64,000 nucleotides of DNA from Sebastes aleutianus (Eukaryota; Chordata; Actinopteri; Perciformes; Sebastidae), in NCBI GenBank assembly GCA_916700875.1, contig CAKAKS010000067.1, positions 12,325,091-12,389,090 on the forward strand, in the 5' to 3' direction. Below, in pieces: positions 12,396-24,000 of this stretch. The notes below the pieces were generated by a model. The model had not been told where the DNA came from, did not search any database, and saw only the letters and a list, made by a program, of their open reading frames with translations. A program made the translations under genes and the position numbers. Each line of letters opens with the position of its first letter. Position 1 is the stretch's first letter.

Positions 12396-15300
12396 GAACA
12401 GTCTCCATTTTTATCATCTACTGTGAAATAAACCTTATCATAGTTTGCACTTGAATAAAGATTCTTGGGTTGCAATATGAATTCATGGTGCTTTATTTCA
12501 GAATGAAGCGGGACGCTAAAAGCCCATATGGCAGATGAATGCTCAACCTTTTAAAATGATGACTTGGCTGCTGGTAAATCAAACACCCACCGTCTGCGGT
12601 TGCCAAATGGTCCATTGCCTCTCATTGAGTCACTGTGTGCAGGCTGGAATTTGCTGAAGCTGCTTTTTCTGACGGCTTTATATCTTTATGTCCACATTGG
12701 TGTAACCATGGACACCATGTTTACAATGCCCTGTTATACTACTCTTTGTATTTTGTTAAAAGGGGTCATATTGCTGATATATATAGTGTATGTTCAAATG
12801 CTTCACATCTGCATTAAAGGCAATAAAACAACTTTATAGATGTACATGGAGCTGAGGACTGAAGGTGGTGGTATGCAAGGTTGAAGTCAGGTGGTAACTC
12901 GGGTATGTTGTCTCTGTTTTATGAACATGCTACACATAAAACATATACATATAAAAACAATTTCCTACAACACTGGGTCCAAACAAGCCATTGGTACTGG
13001 GTAGAGTCAACTCAGTGTTTCATCTGTGCTATATTGACCTAAACTGGGTGAAGGTTTTGAGTGAATCGTGCATAACATCATTGCTAATTTTGTTCATTTT
13101 CAGTGATTACAGAAAAAAAGACTGCATGGTATCTCAAAATAGCTCATGGGTTTGTGTTTGGTGTCTTGCATAAATGGTGGATACTCAACAAAGAATTGAC
13201 AGTAAATATATTGCAGGGTCTTTTCACTGAATGTAGTCTTTCTTTTTTGCATTAAACCACTGGATTAATTTCACCTTCTACAATATGAACAAAGATTTTT
13301 GATCCAAAGGATTGACTCCCTTTTTATTTTGTGCTCATAGCGTTATTGAAGATTTTTTTACCTTCATCTTGTGGATTTGATTGGCAGACTCTGACATGAG
13401 TGGGCTGCATTCAGCCAACCACTGATCTTTTTTAAGGTTTTCTTCTGTCCCCCGCCATTCTTGTCACATCTGTCATTTGCAACCTCCCACGGGAAAGGCT
13501 TTGTTTAGAACAGATATCGGAACTTTTTGAAGGAGTTACCAATATTGTTCAGAGAGTGCAGCTCGCTTGCACTGTAACAGTATTTGTAATTTTAATTGGA
13601 GCCATCAACGGCATCATAAACATTCAGCCAGAGCCGGCTGTTGCTGTTCCCACCCAAAACTGAATGGCCACCTCAGTGTGCTCAGTGTGGGTGTCACATT
13701 AACATTTGTATTGACATACTATTTAGGCATTTAGCTCACGTTCCACAGCAACACTGAATAAGAGAGGAGGGAGGACATTTTAACAGGACACACTGACTTG
13801 TACTGTCTGTACTACGAATGTTTTATGAATCTGAAGACAATATTTGGCAATGTTTAACAATGCATTTCATTTTAATATTTTTTTCTTTCCAAATTTGTGC
13901 AGAATTATTTGTCATCAAAAGCTCAGAGGGAACACATTTTATACATTCTAAAGAAAATATACAGTATTTTAGCAAATACAGTTATATAGTGACATCTGCG
14001 AAAATCCCTATTTTTCCATAATGCCATCTACTGAGGAAGAAATAGATTCCATTCAAATTGGGCAGCCTTTCATTATCATTAAAATTATAATAAATCATTT
14101 GCCCTGCAAAAAGGTCAGAAAATAATCCAAATTAACCATTACAATTTACCAAAGGCCAAGCTGATGTCTTAAAAATGTATTTTTTTATTTGACCAACAGT
14201 TGAAACCGCCAAAGCTATTCAGTTTACTGTCTCATAAGACAAAATGAAGCAGCAACTCATCACAACTGAGAAGTTGGAACAGAAAATGAGACATTTTGCT
14301 TGAAAAATTACTTAAATGATTAATCAGTTATCAAAATTGTATAGAGATTTTCTGTAAATTGATAGATTGACTTATTTCAGATCTAATTCAAAATTACTTT
14401 TTGATCATAATTTTTTAATTGCTGTCTACTGTGGGGCAGACAGTATGAAAAACTTCTATACAAGTAAATGCAAACTTACTTTGGTGGAATCAGTGGAATC
14501 GTTTAATTTCCTTCAAAAACAAATGTATGTCATCAGAATAATTCAAAGATGCTACAACTACTTAAACATATCAGTTCATTCCATTCAAATACAACACTAC
14601 TACTACTTCCAACAGCAAGCCATTTACGATGGCTGATCTGTATGTTGTAGAGGAAATCCAATGAGTTAAATAGAGTTTAATTGAATGCTCACTACAGTAG
14701 AAAACAGTGAGCTGTGTTCTGTTGATCAGAGGCCAACTCCAGATTAAACCATGTCTCAGATTCCTGCTTCACCTCATCTGTCTTGCCAAAATGTAGACGT
14801 CCCAGGACTCTAGTATTTTATTGACGAACCTCTTCTCCGCTGCAGTAACAAATCACAGTCGAGGCTGCAGAATAAGTGGTACCACGGCTTAACTGAGTCA
14901 TCATGTTTTTACAGGCATGTTTTACGCTTATCAGCCTGAAAACCTGTGTGTGTTCCCTGAAAGCACGCTAATCTCCCCGGGTGATTACATTGACCCCAAG
15001 CCATTGATTACACACCATCTAGGCTAGAATGTCATTGGAACACAGGCGGTGACCAATTTCTGCATCCAGGCAGCGCTCTCTGCTCAACCAGCACCATTTA
15101 TCCTCTCCCCTGCTTTCTGCGGTGTGGAAAATAGGTTCTGACTGTTGCTGCGGCTTCTCAAAGCAGAAATGGGCCTGTTTTTATTATGAGTTAGGTCAGA
15201 ATGGAATACATTTCATTTTTTTTTTATGTTTTTCCCTGCGGGTATGCAGGGAGTGTTTTTTTGCTTGAGTGACAAAGCAATTGTTAGAGGAAGGAAAAAG

Positions 15301-16230
15301 CTGTTGCTACGTTACTCTCTGCTGTTTAATTTCTCTCTTTTCATGTTCTCTTCTGGCTGTCACAACAGCTGTCGAGAGGTTGAGCATTGTGGAGCCCCAC
15401 CGTATACTGCAGGGCGGCTCTAGTTTGACACCAGTCCTTTCATTTTTTTGTATTTCCATTCTTCTCTTTTTGAGCAGGTCAGTTGGGGCCAAAGAACTGG
15501 AGGCAATAAGAATAGAGGAGGAAGATACTGAATACCGACTCTAATCTCCTCTCTGGGCTCTCTGCTCACCCTATCTGAGGGAAAACAAATAAATCTCTCA
15601 TCTTCAGATATAGAGGCAGACAGCTGGAGGCTCATGTCTTTGCCTCGCTCTGTCCCTGGCCTGCTTAACCTAGCGGCCACTGGAATTTGTCAATTTAGTT
15701 GGAAAAAACATCCATGAGACTATGGTTAGGAGGTGCTGCATGATTGTAGCTGGTGATTAATGTTTCCTATACTATAATAAAAAAAAGTTGAAAAAGCCCT
15801 GAAGTCTGATATTTGACTTGGAATAAAAAGCAAACTGATGTGCCTATTCTGCTAAAATATTGATTTTCCAATCATAAATGTACTAATCCTACCTAAAAAG
15901 CCCTATAACTCTGACCTCTGCAGTTAAAATACCTTTGAAAAAACTGTCATAATCCACTTCCCAGCCAGCACAGACTCACTATTAAACCAGTTACAGTTCA
16001 CATATAAAGCCCAAAGGTATGTGATGACATTCATTTCTCAAATCATGACAGCTCAAGTACACATGTCAGGATTTTTTAGGTGGTAATATCAGAGCTCCTA
16101 CAGGTCAAGCTTTACCAGCTTACCCTGCTCGGCTGCAGCTGTCAGTGAAATATTGAGCTGTCAAACAGGAGACATCACATAATAAGTCTGAGAAGCACAC
16201 ATGACCCTGAACTCATATGGAGCTGGTCAG
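12396..16230. other. Non-coding stretch without a recognised gene
   Basis: AT-rich sequence. 14140-14370 carries a degraded copy of the aatcaattatcaaaat repeat family listed elsewhere in the window. The frame at 15269-15544 was examined as a possible upstream pde1c exon and does not match. Nothing else stands out. Confidence 0.4.
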
Positions 16231-16234
16231 GGCT

Positions 16235-16520
16235 GTGGGCTGTTTCCTCCTGCACCTCCAATAAAAGCTCTCTGTCAAACTACATCAGTTTGCAGATGAC
16301 ACAGCGTTGTTCAGACTGAGATGACACAGGAGTTTGAGCTGCTTGCGTTCTGGTGCAGCCACAACAGGTTTATTTATATAACCCCAAATCACTAATCTGT
16401 CCCAGAGGGCTTTTCAATCTGTTCACAACGTATGACACTCTATCTTTAGACTCTTTACTCTTACAGATTAATGTGTGGAGATGATTGTAGATTTCAGGAG
16501 AAGACCCACAGTCTCCATGC
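16235..16520 (+). mobile_element. LINE reverse-transcriptase relic with a nested insertion
   Basis: 16289-16310 encodes FADDTALF, the catalytic box of non-LTR reverse transcriptases. After a frame change, QEFELLAFWCSHN matches the region that follows it. 16478-16515 encodes EMIVDFRRRPTV, which resembles the EMIVDFRR motif of L2/CR1/Rex1-type fish LINEs. Between the last two, 16368-16468 is an unrelated repeat (gtttatttatataacccc...gagggcttttc). Only a small, broken piece of the element remains. Confidence 0.65.
16368..16468 (+). repeat. Inserted repeat of the tttatttatatagcccaa family
   Basis: About 100 bp starting gtttatttatataacccc and containing cagagggctttt. The same family occurs near 28575-28650. 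It splits the LINE relic. Flanking caacag and ttacag may be a worn target duplication. Confidence 0.45.
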
Positions 16521-18950
16521 TTAACCTTTTCAATGATACTGCACGCAAAATCTATCTTCGGCGTATCAAACAAAGAAATTGTATCTTAATCTTTCACAGA
16601 AAACAGCAGCTTTTATATTGTAATCTTTCAGAGAAAATAGCAACTGTGATCAGCTTGAATTTGTGTTGGTTTGAACGGATTCCATCAGTGACCTCAATAT
16701 GTCTATAAACCACATTTCTGCTCTCCTTCTATGTACTCAGTTTGTTTCAAACATTAATATTTTTGCTTGGCTTAAGCTCGGCTCGTAACGTCTGTGCCGT
16801 ATAAATGTTGGAAGTCACATACAGAAGCAGCTGAGTCCACTGCCTTCACCATATTTATCACTACTGTCAACCGCATCTCATGTATATGTATTAGCAATAT
16901 TCTCAGGATAGCAGTTTGAGCAGAATGTATTTCAAGGCAATACTCTTTATATATACTTAATAACTTCTGTTTATATTTTTACACACATCAGTGTCAGTAT
17001 TTACATTTATATTCCTACATGCACTGTGCTGCTCTACAGTATCACCGCTGCATAACTTTATATGGTTCATTAGTACTTATCACATGGTTTCTTAAAATTT
17101 AAAGCATCTAGATCTGAAACAATTAAGTGATTGGTTGATTGATTAATCGTTTAAGTCATTTACCACGCAAACATTCTGGTTCCATCTTGTGAAATGTAAG
17201 GATTTGCTGTTTTTCTCTGTTTTATTTCATTGTAAATTGAACATCTTTGGATTTAGATATTCACAATTTTCGGACATTTTATAGAAGATAAGTAATTAAC
17301 AAATTAATTAATAATGAAAATTATTATTTGAAGCGTTAAAAGCAACCTTTACACTATAATGTCTATGTGCAGTATATCCCATCAGTCGGTTAATCGTTTA
17401 CTTCTCTTTTAATTTTTTGATGTTACAATTTTAATCCATGTGATTCAACTTGTTTGACTTACAAAACTCTCAGAGTAGATTCCCTTTAACTTCCGATGGA
17501 GCACTTAAATCAAGAGTGAGAAGTTGATAATGAAAGGAATTGAAAAAATTAGTTCACTGCCTGACCACTGAGTGTTAAGCCATAGCAAATTACAAGGCTG
17601 TTGCCCCTCCACCCTAGCGGCTTTTCCTCTGGCTTAAACTGAATTTCCCAAAGTTGGCTCTGTGCCCGGGAGTTACTTTGGGCCTGACCCGTGCTATTAA
17701 CCCGAGCGTGTTGCCTCCCTTGGTAATGACAGCAGGTGAAATGAGCCAATTTTGTTTTGGTTGTCAGCGACATTGATTCATCGTACGTTTTGGCACTCGG
17801 CTCATCATCACAAGCCTGTAGTCGACAGAGTTTATTTCTGAATGGTTGTATCAGATTTTCACTTTTGTCCTGCATCCTGCAATGCACAAAGAGATGTCTT
17901 TCTCTAAATTGTTGTTGAAAAAGCATTAATTCTAAAGCCCTCCTGGATGCTCCACATCTGGTAAATTATCTTTTGAGTGAACAACAAAAAATTGATTGGC
18001 CATTCAGTTTAGTCTATTGTCAACCGAACAAAAGCAATGAGCCTGTGACAAAGCATTTTTACAGAAGCACTCACCAGAGACATTTATTTCAGTAGGCTAC
18101 ATGTGCTGATGTCGCGGGCTTTCCAAGTGACTACAGCGTGCCTGCACCTCTGCAATTCAGGATGTAAAGTCAAAGACCAACAGAACAAATTTTCCACATT
18201 TATGGTGAATTATAGTCTGACAAGGAGCTTTGTTGAAGGAGGTAGGGTATTTTTTTCTATTCTTGTGTATTAGCAGGGCAGCTCACTGGCACACAGCTGT
18301 TCTTAATAACCATCATTAGTGCCAACCAAATGACATGTGCTGTGATTGTAGAGTTGCAGCTTACCCTCCATCCATTCACTTCCTTATGATTCCTAAAATA
18401 GCTGTCAGCAGCTCAAGAGAGAGATTTCAGCACGCGAAAGAGCTGTTATCATATTTAAAGATTCTTTAGAGGTTTTAGATCTCTAATAGCTCTATGGAGT
18501 CTTTTTTTTTTCTGAGTGGGTCCTTTTTTTTGTTTATCTTATGCTAACAATGCTGTCACGCTATTCAACAGTGATCAACAGAAGGCGGTAACACGCCAAG
18601 ATATGCTGCAATGTGCCAGCAAAGAAAGGGAAGAAAATGACTGCAAGTTAGAAAACATGGATGTAAACAATACAGGATGTAAAATACTTTAAAAAAAAAC
18701 AATCAGCTTTGCAAATGTTTTATGATGAAGGAAATACACCTGACACATTTGTTAGACCTCAAGGATACACACTGAATGTGAACAAAAGTCAGTCAGACTG
18801 CAAGCCTATCAGTGTGCTCTGGCCCCCCTTTTTTTCCCTGCAAGTGAACATTACTTTTGTTTATTTACAAGAAACCTCCACAGGGCCTATTTAAAGGAAC
18901 AGATTCATCTTGTTCGTGCAATCAGATGTTTTGCCTTTGGGCGTCACTAG
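16521..18950. other. Non-coding stretch with one old MITE copy
   Basis: 17105-17335 is a degraded copy of the fish repeat with attgattaatcg-type ends and a gatttgctgtttttctctgttttat core. No gene found. Long T runs occur near 18505 and 18525. Confidence 0.4.
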
Positions 18951-18954
18951 CGAC

Positions 18955-19235
18955 ATGGCTCTATGAATGGCAATGCTGGTCTGTCTGTTGGTTGGTCGGT
19001 CCACCACTTTGGTCCAGACTGATATATCTCAACAAATATCAGATGGTTTGCCATGAATGTTTGAACAGACATTCATGGTTCCCAGACAATGTGTTCTTAT
19101 GACTTTGATGATCCCCTATAGGTTGATATTTTTGATTCAGAGTGAAATGTCTGCTATACTATGGGATAGATTGCCATGAAATTGTGGGAAACAGCCATTT
19201 CTGCATGAATATGGAAATTATGACTTTGTGGCGCT
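18955..19235 (+). repeat. Dispersed fish repeat (tttggtccagactga family), 5' half
   Basis: Contains ggttggtcggtccaccac, tttggtccagactgatat, atggtttgccatgaatg and tgatcccctata in the order I know from percomorph genomes. A second, longer copy spans 39960-41250 with other elements inserted in it. Confidence 0.6.
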
Positions 19236-20928
19236 TTTGCAGAGGTGGACTTGAGGAAATACCCAGAATATTTTCAGCATTTCCCACCTGATATTATAAC
19301 ACAGCAGATAGTATATGTGAGTGTTCCACATTGAAGCTTTGAAGATAGATATAGAGTTAGATTGCATACTACTCCTCCATTTTTGAGGGCTTCTTTTGAC
19401 AAAAGAAAGTCTGCTCAGCGTTGTAAATGTTCTGGTAGCATGTAGGGGATGTTTCACTTCTGTAAAGAACGCACAACACATTCAGACCCCAACCCCAACT
19501 TTGGCCATAAAAAAATAAATAAATGGAGCCAAACTACAATCATGAATATTTAGATTGAGATTTTTTCCCCCAACCTTCTTCACAGAAACATTTTGCAGCG
19601 TTTACTTGGTCAAAATTGCAACCAATGCCAGGGAATGTAATCAATGTGAGCATCTGAAACCTCCTACTCTCTCCACCTTTCTGCTTAATAATTCAACAAC
19701 AAGCGTAGCCTCTGTGGGCATTCACTGTGAAAGGGAGCGCGTGACCTCCAGCACAGCAGCAGGTGGTATACAGCAAGAGGTTGCACTGTGCAGAAATTGA
19801 TGTTAAGTTGCTTTGCTCTTTGGTGTCTATTTATAGTGGGTTTTTGCCAGGGGCCCGAGATTATTTGAAATAACATTACACACATTGATCTGTAGCCACA
19901 AGTGAATTAGTGTTGAAAAATATATCACAGAGAAGATGGTGTTTGATCGTTTCAGTGAAATCACACTTTTGCAATGTTGTGTTGCTGAAATATTAAATTT
20001 ACTCATTTTTTTCCAGGTAAACCTACACCACATAATACAGTTTGCATGCAGGAAAGAGCCTCATTATAGTGTAGTGTAAAATCAGTTAACTATACATAGA
20101 ACACTTTATAAACCCAGCTGGTATATGCGGTGATTAGCAGTATTTTTTAAGCTAACGTTTAAACTGTCACGCACAAAATCAGCAATTGCTTAGACATTTC
20201 TGCCACCATTAAAGATGTAATAACTTTTTAAAACACTTTGCTGTCTTTATGAGTTACTGTGGGAGTGCTCAAGATTACACAAATACAATCTGAACCAGTC
20301 AAGGGCAGAACAAGTGTCACGATCCAGTTATGCAATCTAATAAAATGAAAAGCCACGTTGTACTGTAGCACGAGAACTGCAATATTAAAGCTATTTTATT
20401 TCAAATAGCCAACACATGCAAATGAGTCCAACCAGAGTCTGCAGACATGTTGGCTTGTCATAGCAGGAAATGCACACGTGGAACTAATAACATTAATAAT
20501 GGCTTCATTCCCATTAGGTGTCCCAGTAGTGAGCCAGCATGCACGATACCAGAGCTCTGAAGCTAGCTGATTGTTTCGGCCACTGCCGACGTCCGCTGCG
20601 TATGTAAACACCAAATCAGAAATAGAAAGATAAAAAAACACCAGATTTCTCTGGTTTTGTGTTGGCTCACTGCTGGCCAGGTTGTACTTTACCCAACACC
20701 ACAATTAAATTCAGCTTATTGGTCAAATAGTATTATGTTTGCTGTCTATTGCTGTCCCACTTTGTGTTTTAGACCAAGAGGTTTATTTTCACCGACAACA
20801 AAAATGTTGCCTAGCGCACACCAGGAACCCAGACCACATTAATCCAATACAGTTGCAATTAATTTATCATGTCAAGATGGCAAGGGAGTAATTCCATTTG
20901 TTAAATGACTGTTGAATGTCTGTTTTAG
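19236..20928. other. Sequence just upstream of the first pde1c exon in the window
   Basis: Intronic, since exon 1 starts with a split codon. I saw no alternative first exon with an ATG and a donor in the required phase. The acceptor tract is cattt...gtctgttttag. No other feature. Confidence 0.45.
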
Positions 20929-21042
20929 ATTACGATGTCTGGTGAAGCAACTGGAGAGAGGAGAGGCTTCCCTCACTGACCTCAAGAAAAACCTCGAGTA
21001 TGCAGCGTCGGTGCTGGAATCCGTTTACATCGAGGAGACGAG
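20929..21042 (+). CDS. pde1c: pde1c window exon 1: N-terminal regulatory segment
   Basis: Begins after tgttttag and ends before gtaaga. It opens with the last base of a split codon and reads LRCLVKQLERGEASLTDLKK, then NLEYAASVLESVYIEET plus a split Arg. This is the conserved PDE1 segment just after the first calmodulin-binding helix. The leading partial codon shows that at least one upstream coding exon exists. I searched 1-20928 by eye for a typical KIWLRLRGL-type N-terminus and did not find one. Confidence 0.93.
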
Positions 21043-24000
21043 GTAAGAAAACAATAGCTTTCTACAGTGGAACAAGTATTGACATGGTTCATTTATTCAG
21101 AACAACAGCGCAGCACTGATAAAAACCAGACTTTGGAAAATGGATGACGATCAATAGTATGGCAGTTGACCTGTGCTGTAATTTCTAGTTTCATTTTAAC
21201 CATTTTGTCTCTGCTTGGTTACAGAATCTCACACCATTATGACGAATGATACACTAAATGTATATCTGTAAATCTAATTTTATTGTCACACATTTTACAT
21301 GGCACAGCACAGTGAAATTTAGCTACTGCAAATAACCCATCTAAGTATATACAGTATATATGGAGCAGAGGGCAGCTACTATACAGCCCCCGGGGAACAG
21401 TTTCAAGGTTAACTGACACCTCTCCAGCTACCAGTCCACACTCGGTCCATGGGGAACTTGAACAGGCGACCTTTCGGTTCCCAAGTCTAACTCTAAACTA
21501 CTTATAAAGTACATTTACTGAAGTTCTGTACTTACTTATCACTAAATTTCAGAGCGAAATATTGTACTTTTTACTCCACTACATTTATATAACAGCTATA
21601 GTTACTAGTACTTACTATCTTTTCAGATAAAGTATGTAATGTTACCTCCGCCAAGGAGGTATTGTTCTCGGTTTGGTTTGTTTGTCTGTTTGTCAGCAGG
21701 ATTACGGAAAAACTACTGGCCCAATTTTCATGAAACTTAGGGGAAGGGTGTAGCATGAACCAAGGAAAAACCTGTTCGATTTTGGTGTGGATCAGAATAA
21801 AGGGGGATACATAAGTTATTTTTGACGTTTGTTAACATGACGAGATAGGGCATTTGGCCTTGGCGGAGGTCTGTGCCCTCCGAGTGCCTTTCTAGTCATA
21901 GATTAAACTACCCAAAAGCATACGAAACAGTAAAAATTAACTCCACCATGACCAATTACAACTTTTAACTACATCTTACATGTTCATGCATCAATAACAA
22001 TGATTCAATAATATAACTAGAAGGGCACTTGGAGAGCACAGACCAAATGCCCTATCTCATCATGTTAACGAAAGTGAAAGCGAATTTGTGTATCCGCCCC
22101 GTGATTCGGATCCGGTCCAAAATGTAACGGGTTCTTACTTGGCCCCAGCTACACCCTTCCACAAAGTTTCATGAAAATTGGGCCAGCAGTTTTTCCGTAA
22201 TCATGACAAACAGACAAACAAACAAACTGAACCGAAAACATAACCTCCTTGGCGGAGTAATATTAACTCTGACTTACTTCTGTGCTTTTACTTAAGTAAC
22301 ATTTGGATGCAAGACTTCTAAATGTAATGCAGTATTTTTACAGTGTTATTACTACTTTTACTTCAGTAAATAACCTAAATACTTCTTACACCGATGAATA
22401 TGATGTTTATGTGACAAATGTGGTCAGATGTATAGTCAACAACGTCTCATCCCTAAACAACAAAATAACTGATCTGACACCCCCTATACAGTTGTTAGGT
22501 TAAGACAACGACTTGGCTAAGATCATGGAAAGATCGTTGTTACGGTATGGTTAAGGTTAGGGAATATACAAGGTCAATGTATGTCAATAGTGTAGTGCAG
22601 CTCCAGCATCCAAGATATGACCAGGCTTATGGAATTATATAAGCCTCTCGTCATCTAGATCCCACCAGATTAGGGCCGGCGATGGCACGACCACTCCAGG
22701 ATGGAGGATGATGAACTATCCAGTGCAGAATCCATGTAGCACCGTGATTATCAGTGCGATGTGAATGCTTTCTCTTTGCCATAAGAACATGTATTCAGTT
22801 CAGTGGGGGGAGACCAACAGGCTTTGCTCTTGATCCGCTGTACATGTCAACACAACAGGGTAGCTGTGGGGAATTATGCCACACAATTGGATTTGAATAC
22901 TCCCCATCCTGGTGTTTCAAGAGGCCTGGGATGTTTTGATGTTATATAAGAGGTGATATTATTTGATGGACAGCGCTGGGATTTTGAGTTTGATCCCCTG
23001 TGAAAGTAGAGCTGTGATAAATGCCAAATATTTCAGTAAGCCCTCTCAGCATCTGTCTGTTTTTCCCTTCCTTTGTATTTTCTCCACGTGGTTTCATCTT
23101 TTACCTAACATCCCTCCCTTCTTCCTTCCTTCAGGCGTTTGGTGGACACAGAGGATGAGCTCAGTGACATCCAGTCAGAGTCGGTGCCCTCAGAGGTGCG
23201 GGATTGGCTGGCCTCCACCTTCACCCGCCAGATGGGCCTGATGCTGCGCCGTAATGAAGAGAAACCTCGCTTCCGCAGCATCGTCCACGCCGTCCAGGCT
23301 GGCATATTTGTTGAGAGGTAAACGTGTGTGTGTGATGCACAAGCACGCATTCACATATCGGCAAGTAGTCATCAATGTTGAATAATTAATATGGATTGTC
23401 ACCTTTATCTTTCCCTTACTGAAATCGCAAATCTATCATCTATCAGGCGAAGCCCAGACAGACTTAAAGGAGTTCTATCAACATCTTTAGTTTGGCCTTG
23501 AATAATGAATGCACAACCACGTTGTTCTTACACGTTTCATTGCATTTTCTTCACATACCCTTTACATTACTGACATTTTACAAAGTGTTTTAGCGTTTTG
23601 AAATTAGATTATCTAACCTTCCGGGCAGAAATTAATTTTAGTTTGATATGAAAACATGTAGAGATTGAACTTTCTGTAGATAATCCAACACAGTGAGCAC
23701 AATAACTATGTCCAAAACTTCCTTCAATTTACCATATAGTGTAGAGCTGCAATAATTAGTCCATTGAAAGAAAGTCAATCAGCTGTTATTTTTAATATTT
23801 GACAGGTTATTTCCAGGTTCTCTAATGATTTGATCAGGATTTGCTGCTTTTCTTGGTCTCATACCGAAGTGAATATTTTTGAGACATTAAGACATTTAAT
23901 GACACCATGCACTGTAGGATAGTTGGAAGGACATTTTCACTTTTTTTCTGATATTTTATAAACAAACAATGAATCGATTAATAAGGAAATTAATCGGCAG

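Larger units (their letters stand above)
21505..22385. repeat. Dispersed repeat (tactttttactccactacattt family) split by two inserted repeats
   Basis: The left part, 21505-21640, holds tactttttactccactacat and gttactagtactta. The right part, 22262-22385, holds gcttttacttaagtaac and tgcaagacttctaaatgtaa, which belong to the same family. Between them sit two opposite copies of another repeat. Related fragments occur near 49960-50230, 51950-52005 and 55605-55660. Confidence 0.5.

Noticed and set aside
15269..15544. Possible upstream pde1c exon
   Set aside because: The peptide does not resemble any PDE1 N-terminus, and no donor in the required phase follows.
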